The position numbers and the translations under genes are program-made. Positions 1 through 11,526 of a stretch of DNA of 64,000 nt are shown here, piece after piece. The DNA lies in the NCBI GenBank assembly GCA_013397865.1, contig VZTI01005204.1, positions 62,001-126,000 of the forward strand. Direction: 5' to 3'. The number at the start of each line of letters is the position of its first letter. Positions within the stretch are counted from its first letter, which is position 1. The notes beneath the pieces were generated by a model, which had not been told where the DNA came from, searched no databases, and worked only from the letters and a program-made list of their open reading frames with translations. Source of the DNA: Struthidea cinerea (Eukaryota > Chordata > Aves > Passeriformes > Corcoracidae).

Positions 1-391
1 ACAAAAGCAAATATCATCATTACTTCTCTTATAGTTAATGGTGAAAAATCATAGGTAAAAATAGAGGTAGTTTGTGGCAAAGGTGGAAATACTTTTTCTT
101 TAAATTGACACTTTCTGCTAAAATTTTATTTGTGATGCTCTTGCATTCCACAGAGATAGCACCAAGATTAGTAAAACTGAAATAGTGTTTAAATGTGTAA
201 TTTATGAATATGTGATTAATTTTTCTTATTTTCCTTAACAAAGAGATAATAAAAACAAAAAATAAAAGATTCCTGAATATGAAACAGACTCTAAAACAGA
301 AGTATTCTTATCACTGGTATCAAATTCACAATTTGTAGGGCAAACATTCCGGGAAATGTTTATTTCTACTGAAATGTAAACAGATTCCTAC

Positions 392-501
392 CTTGGCAAA
401 ACATAGCACCAGTTACTTAATATGGAATGTTGCTGAATAACTGTATTTTCATTGCTGTCAAACAGCTTTACAGTGTTTGCTGAAATATCAAAATCTCCCA
501 G
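392..501 (-). CDS. C18orf63: C18orf63 coding exon (LGDFDI...NWCYVLP), last one in window
   Basis: 110 nt with acceptor tattttaag and donor AAG/gtagga. It reads LGDFDISANTVKLF and ends HSILSNWCYVLP, the latter identical to human as remembered. It leaves phase 2, so the next exon must lie left of the window. Positions 1-391 show only intron-like AT-rich sequence. Confidence 0.95.
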
Positions 502-3500
502 CTTAAAATAGAAAAGAAATTTATTTGCAAATAATTCTACAGCAGTACAATTTTAAAATTTTCAAAAATAATTGTTTATCACAATACGCTGAAACTTAAT
601 ACATTATTATTCTTTCATCAGCTCTCACAGATTTATTATTCCACAAGATATTCCCATCATCAACACATTATGTTAGAGCCTACGCTTCCACAAGCCATGC
701 AAGTACAAGGTTTAAAGTTTATTGAAGTAAGTGAGATTTAAACTTTTTTGAAATGGTTTAATGAGTGTTTAGAAGGCATTTCTCAAACTGAGACAGCTCT
801 CAGTTTGAGAACTCCACGCATATTTTTTAAAATTCAAATCAGAAACCCAAGCTTGACATTCTAGTAACTGTGGGTGTCACTTTGCCTAAGCATGTGCAAA
901 TATCCAAGGAACAGAATTAATGGGACATGCAGTTTCATCCGCTGAGAAGTCAAAAAATACCACACTTTTTCACAATGTCAGAATTTGACTGTAGGGAACA
1001 ATCAAAGACTGAGATTTGAGAAACATTTTATCTTTCTGTGGTCTGCCAGGGTTTTCATTTATTCACAAGACAAGAAAATCTGGCCATTTCTGTTTTAGAA
1101 AAGTATTGAAAGGATGAAACTGATAATAAAGCTACACCATGATTTTTTTCCATCACTGGTCTGTATCATTTGGGAACTGGATTCCTATAGATAGCTTTAA
1201 TGTTTATGCTGTCCCAAGCAGGTCTCGGAAAGAATCCTATTCTTCTATTCCAACAAAGAAGAGTTTGAATCAGAAATACTTATTTTAGAAGAAACCAGCA
1301 AAACTGACAAATATGCCTTGCTTGTATGGACAAATTCACCACAGGTGACATGGCTATCAAAAAGGATGATAAGTTTTCAACCTCAACCATGATTTCTTAA
1401 ACAATATATTAATTCTGCTTACAAGCAGCATAGTCCTGGCTGCTTAGAAATTAAGCAGATTCCATAACACCCATATAAAGGGACTTTGATCATGGTGCTG
1501 ACAACTCATCTGTAGTTGCACTGCTGTTACCCAAAACTGTCTACGTACTACAATGTGACTGAAAGCTTTCTAGAAAACGCTGCTAGAAGGAAATCTAGAG
1601 TCACAAAGACACTTCACTGCTATATTCTGTTTGCATTTTTGAAAGCTCTCTTAGCCTTGAATCTCAGTTTTACAGTGCTTGCTGGAATGCATTAATAAAG
1701 ATACGATATGGATGTTACGCTTTTATAACCTGTGCAGATAGTCAATGAACATGGTTAATGTCTCAATGCAATCAGAAACAAGCACGTCTATCCCCATCAT
1801 GCTAATGGGAAGTCACCTAACAGAAAAGAAGATAAAGATTAATAAAACAAACACAGTCATAAAAAATATAACTGGCTTATACCTCAGGGGGTGGCAGCCG
1901 AATCGAGCAAGGCTCCACACTGACGCAAAGCTGTCTCTCTGACACATTGAGGTCTATAACTAAATTAAAAAAAAAAGCACAATGCCCTGTTTTGAATTAC
2001 AGCTTGTCTCTTAGACAGAAAGCTAACCCAAATATTTATTTAAGGTAATTGTTAGTCAAAATGCTGCGTTTGAAAATCAAAAGCCTAGACTTTGTCAGCA
2101 TGGAAATAAAAAACTATGAAAAATAAAAATAATAATGAATTACTGTCATATAGTAACTCAGAACCTCAAGGCTGGCTGTGTAACTGTGTGCTCGATACTC
2201 TTATCCTTGATACACAAACACCCATTTTCAAAGCAAATGTAGTTCATATAACCATTTGCTGCACTGAGTCATTCAGCCCAGTATTTTCCATCCAATCTGC
2301 CAATAGGAAAGACTAAACAAGCAAGGCAAGCATTTATGGACACACCTCCAGAACTTTCACTCAGCTCTGAGTTCCTCAACATATATCTCTGCTACAAATT
2401 TAGGCTCCAATATCCCCAAATGTAATCTTTAACCTTTATACTGGAATAAAAATATTACTTTGTGATTTTTGCAATAGCTAAACAGCATGCTTTGTGACTT
2501 CACTTTTGTGAACAGCAAACATAGTGTACACTGGACAGTCACTGAAGCTCATTTTCCTCTCTATTGTCATGGAACTTTCACATCATTTGCAAGACTCATA
2601 ATTTGAGGCATGTGCATTTAATTGCTATAATTATAACTTTAAAATGGCAAATGTCAATCTAAGGCTGTAAATTAATAGTATAAAAATTATCTTGCTTGTG
2701 GGTAATGTTTCAAAGGTTCAGTTGAGCTGACAACTATTACAGACAGAACATCACCTGCCGTCAAGTGTATTTTGACAGAAGTTATTTCAGAATGAAAATC
2801 AAAGACACTGTGCTGGTAATACCAAGATTGTGGCAGTATGAAAGCACTTAACTTTACCTTGCTCTCTCAACTTTACCATTAACAGAATATTGTACTTACC
2901 AACAGCATTTTGCCTTCCTGAATGAGACAAAAAGTCTTTCCCTTAATAAATAGAATAGACAGACATTATTTTCTAAACCGTATATCTGAAGTCTTTAAGT
3001 AAAAAAAAAAGAGAAATCACACAGTTTTGTTTGTGTCTGTCACAAATGCTGAAAGGTGTGTTCCTTCTAAGGAGAGAAAATCCCCTCTATCAATTAACTT
3101 TTCACTGATTCATTAACATCTTCTATAAGAAAGAGAGATACGTAAAAATATATTAGTGGGCAGCAATCTGTACACCACTTCTTCCTCCTAACTCTCTGCT
3201 TCCAGCTGCTGCTCCCGAATCAGCTGATTTCATTCTGAGACCCATATATTTTAAAGATACTGCTGTTGTTATTGTGGCTGGAAATAAGATAACAACATGC
3301 ACACTTTTCTCAGCACATATTTGAAATGATGCATACAATTGCTCTGCTTCATACGAGCATACTGCAGTATCTGAAGTACATCTGGTTTTCCATACTTCGG
3401 TAATTCACATTTATACTGCACAGGAGTTAGCAGAGAGATGTCAGGCAAAGCAACTACGATTCAAAAAAGACAGAGCTTGGTAGAAAGAGAGGGTCTGACA

Positions 3501-6500
3501 GAAAACCACTTCTGTTTAGAAGAGCCTGCAAACCATGTGCAGAAGTGCCACTGTTGAAAGCATGAATCCGAAAAACAGGCCAAATTGTTAGAAGACTTTC
3601 ACTGTCCAACAATATTTGGTTTGGAAATTATTCATCTGATATACTGCATTCAGTTGACATAATTATTTGATCTATTACAAAGATAAGGAAGAAGATGAAA
3701 AGGTGAATGGCATGTCCATTCAAAATATTAACTTGAGTCATTGAACTTGGATAACAAAACAATAAAAGTGCAAATAAAGAAAAAAAGTAATAGGATAAAG
3801 GAATGAAACAATTTATTACAATATATGAAATAATTATGGAATTTAAATAATGGAAAATAAATGCAACAATAAAGAACTGAAAACTAAATGCTTGATCCCT
3901 GACCCAAGTGATTCAAATACCTTGCACCAAGAGATGACCAGCCTTGTTCCATCTGGGTGCAAGTCGGGCTGTAAGTGTGTAGGAGAGGCAGGTTTGGAGA
4001 AGGCCTGGAGTAACTGTTTGTGGTGCTTCCAGCTAAAAACAGTGACAAAAAGAAACATACATTTCTAATAATTTAACAAATTTTTTTAAAGGCCTCAGTC
4101 AAAAGTTCAGCAAATGTACTGCTGCTGCATCTTGGAGCCAAATCCTAGTATATGGCACACATCTTTAGCTTTCATCTACTTAGCTACAAGAGGAAGTTAG
4201 CCCAGTATTTAATGTAGGCATTTAGATTTCACATGCCATCAAAGTGAGGTGCACTGCAGTTCCAGAATGTTTTCACAGGACTGATAATAGACTTGGGAAA
4301 ACAATTAATTGAATCCTCTGGAGTACTTTACTAGATCTGCAACTCCTTCCAGACTACAGGCACAACATCTAAAGCTGACGTTACCTCTGCTGTCAGACTC
4401 AAGACCAGAGACATTTTCTGGCATCACAGTAGATAAATGTAGCTTTGCTCCCCTGGCAGCTCTACTTGCCTGCCTGTTCTGCAGAGCTTTCTCTTGACCA
4501 TCAGCATTAGTCAAGAAATGAATTACAGTAGGTTAAAAGGAGTTACGTAATACACCTGCAGAGGGATGTTTCTAATGAGTCCTGCAAGGAACTGCTGGGT
4601 ACTACCAATCTGCTGATGCTGGAAAACCTAACAATGACAGGTCACCTACACATATCAACATAAAGCAGTTCTGTAAGGTAAGCATATTTGAACAGTATGT
4701 GTCTTACTAATCTGCATATGCATTTGCACTTCTTGGAACAAATTAAAATACACCCAACTGGCTGTGCAAATGAATTATTAGAGCTACTGGCTTTGGTTAC
4801 CATCACTCTTTTGGCTCAGCAATTTTAGTGCCTCCACACATCCATTCATAAACCCCACAGATGCTGCATACTAGAGTACAGTAAATTATATGCATAATGG
4901 TCTAAAAATACATCTGCTGTTAAGCTCAGGGGTTCAGTTTCTTCTCTGTGCTTTTGTTTTGTTTCCCTGAGACTGCCCTGTGCAGGCTGGGTAAACCCAC
5001 AGGTGAATGGGGAGACAGTTCAGCTGCCTGAACAACCCCACTGGAGGAGGGGAATGACACCAGCAGGAGAGCTGTAGGTCTGTGGCCCAAAGGTTGTCTC
5101 GAGGTCAATCCCCAATGCCTCCGAGCAGGGGCAGGATGCCACTGCAGCAGAGAAATCTAGGGAAATTGTTCACAAACTTCTTAAAACTATTGACTCTGAC
5201 AAGGTATACTTACCACACCACAATGCACAGGACACGTTTTGCCTGCGGGGCAGACTTACCCTGAAACTTGGCTTCTGTAGAGCAAACTGCATGGCCTATG
5301 AAAAATACTCATCTCTGCCAACAGCAATTGCAGACAAGTGTAACAGTGAACTGTGTCATATTTCAGCACTTACAGTAGCTCCTTGTCTCTCTACATATGC
5401 TTGACATATTCCTGATTCATAAAATGGTATCTACAAGTAACAACAAAAAAATAAAACAAGGGTCTGGTATTAAGAGGTATTTTAGCAAATTGTAAATTAA
5501 ATTCTGGTAAAACAGTGACTTTGCCTTTGAAAAGCATGCAAGAGAACAATTAAGCAAACACTTTATCCTGTGTTTTAAACGCGAAAACTAAATTAGCTTG
5601 GCATTTGTCATAGTGTAATCTTATTTCTAGCCAGAGATACATTAACAAACAAGCCAAGCAAGCCTAAGACTGCCCAAAACAAAGCTGCAGAATGCTGCAC
5701 CTACTTCTCTCATTGTAAATTGGGTGACACTTTACCAACTGAGTCCACTTCATTCCACAGATTAGTTCACCATCCTAAAAGGCCATTTCATCAAACGAGT
5801 AGAGGACTTAAACTGTCCTTCTACATCGCTAATGCACAAAGACCAAAAGTCTGCTTTAAATGAAATATTTTTACTTATCCTTGATCCTCAAACAAAACAC
5901 TTCTTAGATAAATATAACATGTATGTGTGATGAATACAATTGACCCCTAGCCATATTTTGGTTCAGAGTGACCAAGAAGCAACAGGCCTCATATCCTTGG
6001 GATGAACTTGCAAACTGGAAAGTGCCTGGCTCACATACAAGGATGTGAAGGTGTCTTGAAAAATATTTCAAAAGGTGTTTTTGAAACCTGAAAGTACAAG
6101 ATAACCAAAGTACAGAAAGAGCTATCAGCACTAAGTCAAAGACATCTGTCTTGTCTATTCTACTGACTAGGAGCCAACTAATTCACCCTTTAAATATTAA
6201 TATCAGGACGGGCCTAATCTGTGAACTTCCTGAATGCCGGACTGTATGGCAGCTGGCCTGCATGGCAGGTGACTCTGTTGGAGCAGGGACTCCTCTCAAG
6301 TTTAGAGATTCCATACCGGAAATCAGGAGATCCTTCCTTACAAAAGGTTGAGAGACCCCTTACCTGTGATCTGCAGTAAGTGACTGAAAGCACGCTGAAT
6401 TCATGCTATGGAGAATTACTAATCCATGCAACTACTCAGATACTATAAACATTGTAGGGATAATTCCGTTAGGCATGAACTGTTGACCAAGCCTGAGGCA

Positions 6501-7771
6501 ACGATTGGATGCAGCCACACGTAGGCTCCAAAGAGGAATTCCAAAAAGGGATCCAATCTGAACCTCATGTCTCCACAGAAGGGCCCTCTTTACTCTTTGC
6601 ACTTCTGGTCTTTCTCTGAGTCATTCTAACTTAGTTTTCTTTTTCATGTTTCTTCCATGCGTAATTATTAAGGCAAACCTTGGCATTAAACTTCCTAAAC
6701 CTTGTCAGACCACTGTTGAAACTGCTAAATTCTATCAGACCCATGGAACTCTGTCAAATTATTATTTTACCTCAACAAAACATAGTGCTGCTTCTCTCTT
6801 TTGAGTGAGGTGCACACTACCCATCTGCAGCAGTCTGTACCTACAGATACTTATTTACACAGTGATACTGACCGCCATCACAACCGAAATTTGATTCAGT
6901 GTCCCAATAACAGGTGCAGAAAGGATCTCTTGATACAGGAATAATAATTGTCTATAAAAAAGGTGCAGAAAGAAATTACAAAAGGTTTTATTTTCACAGC
7001 ATAAATTTATTTTCCTCACCTTCTGCAAAAACAATACATTCCACTTTTAATCAGTTTCCATTGGTTCAGTATAATAAATTGGATTAGTCCACGTTACTTG
7101 CTCTAGACGACCCACAGTGGTCTAAGAGAAAGACTACAGGCCTTTGGCACATGAATGAAGCTCTCCAAAAGTGCTCCTTTTGGCAGAATTTCTCATTTCT
7201 CCCCTTCTCTTTCAAAGGGAATAACATAATGCTTGGTGAATGCTTAGGAGCATACATCTGCTTTCCATATAGTCTTTTCACTTAGTCTCAACCTACATGA
7301 AGCATTCCAGCTTTGCAGGTAAACACATATTAATTTCAACCATTCATTAATTTGTATTATGTGGATTTGTTAGTTTCAGCCTATGAAATTTAAAACATAA
7401 CAGAAATTTATTTTTTTTCCCCCAATAGACAGCAAGTCCCCTGCCCAAGAAAAAAAAACAACCCTATTTTAAACAATTTTGTACTGTTTGCCACTGATAA
7501 GAATTTAGCTGTTTTTATTACAGTTAATTCTAGTACTGCTAATAAAATATCTGAATAACAACCAGCAGCTTCTGGAAATAATAGCCCTCAAAACTCTTTA
7601 CCTGCAAGTCTTTATCTGTGTACTCCTCGCCTCAGTTTCCGGTATCTGAGAACTCAGTGTTACTGTAGCAGCACAGAGTTTTTGCAGCTCGGGCATACTG
7701 ACAAAGAACAGAGACTGGAGTCTGGTGCTATTCATGGTATATTGTTGATTGCCCCAAAGCAGTACCTGGGT
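392..7771 (-). CDS. C18orf63: C18orf63 orthologue, 5' part of gene (continues off left edge)
   Basis: Spliced gene of unknown function on the minus strand. Coding exons in transcript order are 7735-7602, 6951-6873, 5295-5260 (tentative), 4032-3921, 2941-2900, 1953-1883 and 501-392. Every junction has AG/GT borders, and the phases join into one frame of 194 complete residues. Translations line up with human C18orf63 as I remember it: QSLFF near the N terminus, then QLLFL, LNQI, EAPQ, ARLAP, GHLL, KDFL, IRLPPPE and HSILSNWCYVLP. In human the family carries a domain of unknown function (DUF4708, from memory) and no catalytic motif is evident here. The gene lies head to head with CYB5A, as in human. 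The remaining exons should lie beyond position 1; none of them is visible in 1-391. Identification is firm; function is not known. Confidence 0.94.
1883..1953 (-). CDS. C18orf63: C18orf63 coding exon (DLNVSE...IRLPPPE)
   Basis: 71 nt with acceptor ttatag and donor GAG/gtataa. It reads DLNVSERQLCVSVEPCS followed by IRLPPPE, the last seven residues identical to human as remembered. It ends in phase 0. Confidence 0.95.
2900..2941 (-). CDS. C18orf63: C18orf63 short coding exon (GKDFLSHSGRQNAV)
   Basis: 42 nt. The acceptor ends in attaag and the donor is GTTG/gtaagt. The split Gly codon plus KDFLSHSGRQNAV aligns to GRDFLSQMGKQSAV of the human protein. Phase 1 is shared with both neighbours. Confidence 0.94.
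3921..4032 (-). CDS. C18orf63: C18orf63 coding exon (LEAPQ...GHLLVQ)
   Basis: 112 nt. The acceptor follows a tttctttttgtcactgttttt tract with ag immediately before the exon, and the donor is CAAG/gtattt. It reads LEAPQTVTPGLLQ...ARLAPRWNKAGHLLVQ, nearly the human sequence. This is the exon that first identified the gene. A long ORF in another frame of this strand is a shadow of it. Confidence 0.96.
5260..5295 (-). CDS. C18orf63: C18orf63 short exon, tentative
   Basis: 36 nt between a tttttcatag acceptor and a strong AGG/gtaagt donor. It keeps phase 0 on both sides and reads AMQFALQKPSFR. The human protein has about 19 residues at this place, starting IPFYKARK, so similarity is weak and the segment is about seven residues shorter. 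Splice signals and frame support it; sequence conservation does not prove it. Confidence 0.55.
6873..6951 (-). CDS. C18orf63: C18orf63 coding exon (QLLFL...VVMA)
   Basis: 79 nt. The acceptor ends in tatag and the split codon completes an Arg. The translation QLLFLYQEIL...LNQISVVMA matches the human segment with few substitutions. The donor is GCG/gtcagt, weaker than consensus but in the human-compatible place. Confidence 0.93.
7602..7771 (-). CDS. C18orf63: C18orf63 exon with start codon
   Basis: The acceptor follows a long T tract on the minus strand (A-run at 7779-7793 on plus). A 36-nt 5' UTR is followed by ATG at 7735-7733. The 44 full codons begin MNSTRLQSLFFV and include LQKLCA, matching the human N terminus residue for residue at most positions. 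The donor is CAG/gtaaag, leaving phase 2. This ATG corresponds to the human start, and no upstream in-frame alternative is needed. The upstream non-coding exon was not located. Confidence 0.95.
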
Positions 7772-9840
7772 CTTAAAATAAAAAAAAAAAAAAATTTTAT
7801 AAGGCAGGTATTTGTTTACAGACCTTTATATACTATTAGGTAAATGAATAATCAATTATCTTTTGATTAAGAATATATAGAAAATATAACATAATTTGGT
7901 CAGCTAGACCAGCTGAATATCCTTTTGCTATATGTAATGCATTACACTTGAAAAAAATAATTACTTGCAAGAGCCAAAATATTCAGAGTACAGGCAAGGA
8001 CAAATGAATACAGAGTACATGTATGTTCATTGCCATATCAACTGAGCACATGGGCTGAAACTCTGCCATTTTTGGAACTTCCTAAAAATAACCAAAAAGA
8101 ACCCAAAGAACCAGAATTTCAGACTAAGAATATGATCCTTTGATGCTGTACTAACAAATTACATGTGAATGGGAATAAGAGGAATTCATATTACCCACCT
8201 TGTTGGGTGCCTGTTTTGTGCTCCTTTGCTTTGCAGCACAGGCCAGGCTTAGTGTAATGAGTTAGAATGTTTAGGACCAAAAAAAAAATTCTAACATTTC
8301 ATTTTTTGAAGAAAAAGTCACCTTTTAACTGTAGCACCTTTTCCAGTCAAAGTATATCAAAGAAAGTCAAGCAGTTAGAAAGCCAGGAACAAACGCTGCA
8401 CACCAGAAAAAGCTGGTTTAGTATTTCTCCCCTCTCCAAACCCTAAAACAATTCTGGGAAATGGTCTCACCAGCGCAGTGAGGACAGCAATAAATATTTT
8501 GATCCCAAATTTTATGAAATCACTAGGTACTCATCTGAAAAGCAATTCTGTAAATCAAGATAAAAAAATTATGAACTGGAAATATATTTTCCAGGAACAA
8601 CGTCAAAGATAACTTTGCTGTTCTGATTTTGCTTTGCTTTCTTTACCCTTTAAACAGATTAACCTCAGTCATATCCTAGAAAAATCACAAGGTGAGTGTT
8701 TTACAATTGTAATTTAAAAGAAATAATGTTTCCTTGTTTCTTACCTTAAAGGAAAACAATTTTTTTTCAGCAATCATGAAAAGTAGAGTTTTTTTTTAAA
8801 TGCCAGCCAAGACTAATCACTTCATCAGAGAATTCCAAAAGCTACAGCTCAAGGGAAAGGACCATGTTAAACAAATGAGAAAAAAATCTTGTCCTTATGC
8901 AACTATGGAAAAGAAAACCTGAGTCCTCAGCTTTCATAAGGTTTGTTGGGGATTTTTGTGGCAGAGATGTTGTAACACACATTCTGCAATGCTCCAGTGC
9001 CCTGCTTGCTGTTTGAGGACGGCTCCCCTGTAGGAACCACTTGCTGTATTAAGCCTAAGTTAAATCTTCCCAGACATCTTAAAAGCTAATGGGACAGAGT
9101 GCTTGCAAAAGGCTTCTCCCTCCAGGGGAGAGGATAAAGAGAAAAGTAGCAGTTAACACAGAACTGCCAGTTGAGAAAGAACTACTGATTATAAATCACC
9201 GGAAATAAACACAACTGCCCTCTGTACAAGAGGACTTTACGTGTGTGGGAGAAATTACACCTTAACATGCACATGAACTTGAAACCATCGCTGAGCTCCT
9301 GCTAAGCTGAACAGTACATTAGTCAGGGAATGGCTATCACCGTCTTTTCTGTCAGAACAGGCAACTAAACCCCAGAGCTTGGCAGCAATATTTGCAATTT
9401 TCAGTAACAACCAGGAAGTCGGAACGAAGAGCCTCCTTATTAAAGCTGGGAACACCACCAGTCTGAGGGTGAGTAGCTACTCTTACTGTCAGGCTGACTG
9501 AAAAGTTGAGGCAAGATCTGAAGATGGTGGTGGCATTCAGTGAAGTACGAAGCTGTCCTGCACTCAGGCTCAGGGTGCACAAGTTAAGCACCAGCTTTGA
9601 GGAAGTGTGACAGGTCACGCTGGGTAAGTTTTATACCACAAAAAAATCCCAAATCCAGCCTGTAATCACGCCTGAGCATGTCCATGGGGCTATTGCTGCT
9701 GAGGGACCCAAGTTGTGTATGGACGTGACATGGGGGTGTGGGGACCCATACTGGCCTGAAATACAGACAAAGCCATATCTAAGAGCGAAGGAAACATGTT
9801 TTACCTCAGACAAAACTGAAGGGAAACAGGATGCTGGATT
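7772..9840. other. Upstream region of C18orf63, no coding exon seen
   Basis: AT-rich sequence between the C18orf63 start-codon exon and the first CpG-rich block. It presumably contains the first C18orf63 intron and a 5' non-coding exon. One minus-strand GT donor (CTGACA/gtaaga, near 9485) could end such an exon, but this is not proven. No repeat was recognised. Confidence 0.5.
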
Positions 9841-10345
9841 GGTGACAGAGCCTCTCCGAGAGAAGGGGAAGGCGCTGCTCCCTGTGCCCCAGCCCACCTG
9901 GAAGCAAAGCAGGGCCGTGCCACAGGGAAGAATCCTCGCTCCAAGCCCCGCGGCAGAACTCTCCCAAGGCAGGGCGAGGAACTCCTGCGACAGCCGGGAG
10001 GTTTTGAGGAGCTGTGAGGGCGCACCTGTGGCAGGGGCGCTCCCGCCGGGATCACCTCACGGGCTGCGCGGGAAAAGCGGCAGCCGCGCGCCTTCGGGCG
10101 CCGCCGCCTGCCGGGCTCAGCGAGGCTGTGCGGCTTCCCGGGCAGCCCCTGCCTGCTGGGACGCCGGCGGCAGAGGGCAGGGTGCTCGGGCGGTCACAGC
10201 GCCGGCCAGAGCCCCGGCACAGCCGCGTTGTGTCGGGGTGTAACTCAGCCCGGCTCGGCGCTACATGTGCCCATGGCAAAGGCGCTTTACCCGGGTACAG
10301 GCAGCTCTTCGCCGAGCCGGGGCGCCAGCCGGCTTTACCATAGCG
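9840..10345. promoter_or_regulatory. CpG-rich block, candidate C18orf63 promoter
   Basis: The block is rich in G, C and CG dinucleotides by eye, in contrast with the AT-rich flanks. It lies about 2.1-2.6 kb upstream of the C18orf63 start-codon exon and 1.2 kb upstream of CYB5A. The open frames across it look like GC-rich sequence read by chance. Its assignment to C18orf63 is inferred from position; CG density was not computed. Confidence 0.5.
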
Positions 10346-10371
10346 GCACGAGGATAAGTCAGCTCACCTGT

Positions 10372-10432
10372 TAGGAAAAAAATCTTTACTGCGAGGGTGG
10401 TGAGGCACTAGAACAGACTGCCCAGGGAGCCT
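10372..10432 (+). mobile_element. CR1 LINE 3' fragment, left half (interrupted)
   Basis: A run of A with atctttact, then gagggtggtgaggcacta and gaacagactgcccagggag, matches the 3' untranslated part of avian CR1 in sense orientation. It breaks off exactly where an opposite-strand CR1 begins and resumes near 10803. Confidence 0.8.
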
Positions 10433-10800
10433 GAATCACAGGATCACAGATTGTTAGGGTTGGAAGGGACCTCTGGAGATCATCTAGTCCAAGCCCCCTG
10501 CCAAGGCAGGGTCACCTGGAGCAGGCTTCACAGGAACACAGTTTTAAATGTCTCCAAAGAGGGAGACTCCACGACCTCCCTGAGCAGCCCATCTCTGCCA
10601 CTCTCAATGTACAGGTCTTCCTCATGTTAAGGTGAAACTTCTTGTTCTTTAGTTTATGGACATTGCTCCTCGTCCTGTCTCACTGAAGAATCTGACAGCT
10701 CCCTGAGTCTCTCCTCATAAAAAGTGCTGTAGACTCCTAAACATCATTGTGGCCCTGTGCTGTGCACTCTCCAGAAGTTCCTCGTCCTTCTTGTACTGCA
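10433..10800 (-). mobile_element. CR1 LINE 3' end, inserted in another CR1
   Basis: It starts gaatcacaggatcacag and continues ttggaagggacctctgga, the reverse complement of the typical avian CR1 3' end. It also has the expected ctccctgagcagccca and ctcctcgtcctgtctcactg landmarks, and ends near tccttcttgtactg. It sits between the two halves of a plus-strand CR1. Confidence 0.88.
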
Positions 10801-10935
10801 AGTGTTCAAGGCCAGGCTGGATCGGACTTTGAACAACCTTGTCTAGTGGTCCCCATGGCAAGGGAATTGGAACTAGATGATCTAGAAGGTCCATTCCAAC
10901 CCAAACCATTCCAATGTGGTTCTACATTGCAAGTA
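10801..10935 (+). mobile_element. CR1 LINE 3' fragment, right half
   Basis: It resumes the sense CR1 with gtgttcaaggccaggctgga, then ttggaactagatgatct and ccattccaacccaaaccatt, the last being the CR1 3' end. With 10372-10432 it forms one element split by the antisense copy. Confidence 0.85.
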
Positions 10936-11526
10936 AGCGATTCGCTCGTCGCCGCGCACACCGGCAGCCGCACAAGCCCGCCTCTGCCAAAGCTGGCGAA
11001 CGCTGAGGTGACCACCCCAGGAAGAGGGCAATAGAGAAGCCGCGGCTCGGGAGCCCGGCACCGACGGCAGCCTGCCCGCGCCCTGCCGGGGCTGCCCCGG
11101 CACCGCCCCCGCCCCGCCGGCAGCGGCCGGTCACGTGGGAGGGCGGAGAGGCGGTGAGAGGGGCGGGGCACGACGGCAAAGTCCCGCCCCCAGCCTCCAC
11201 GGCCGCCGCCAGCCTGCCCGTCTGCTTTGAGTGGCATTTCCCTCCGCCAATGAGAGTCCGACTGGGCGGGAGGGGAGGGAGGGGCGGNNNNNNNNNNNNN
11301 NNNNNNNNNNNNNNNNNNNNNNNNNNNNNNNNNNNNNNNNNNNNNNNNNNNNNNNNNNNNNNNNNNNNNNNNNNNNNNNNNNNNNNNNNNNNNNNNNNNN
11401 NNNNNGAGGGAGGGGCGGGTCGGCGGCGGGAGGTGATAGGGCCTGCGGCGGGGCCCCGGAGGCGTGTGGGGTTGCAGTTTGTGGTGCGTGCAGTGCGGGA
11501 CAGGAGAGGACCGGACAAGACAAGAC
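10936..11526 (+). promoter_or_regulatory. CYB5A: CYB5A CpG-island promoter and 5' UTR
   Basis: CpG-rich sequence directly upstream of the CYB5A ATG. Visible elements are repeated GC boxes (gggcgg at 11141, 11160 and 11264), a CACGTG E-box at 11132-11137 and a CCAAT box at 11247-11251. No TATA box is seen, as usual for a housekeeping CpG promoter. The transcription start cannot be fixed because 11288-11405 is N. The start codon context is GACATGG (purine at -3, G at +4). Confidence 0.75.
11288..11405. other. Assembly gap (118 N)
   Basis: A run of N inside the CYB5A promoter, flanked by G-rich sequence on the left (11264-11287) and by gagggaggggcggg on the right. Any translation reading through it is meaningless. 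Confidence 1.

Noticed and set aside
1..391. Search for the next C18orf63 exon
   Set aside because: No segment matched the residues expected after NWCYVLP with proper splice borders.
3850..4068. 72-codon plus-strand frame and 71-codon minus-strand frame
   Set aside because: Both are shadows of the real C18orf63 exon 3921-4032, which reads in another minus-strand frame with splice borders.
9352..9618. Possible C18orf63 coding exon at a minus-strand GT donor near 9485
   Set aside because: The translation does not match the family and the start codon is already in 7602-7771; at most it is a 5' non-coding exon.
9713..10243. 176-codon plus-strand frame
   Set aside because: It lies in the CpG block, has Ala/Arg/Gly-rich composition and no family resemblance; long frames are expected by chance in such sequence.
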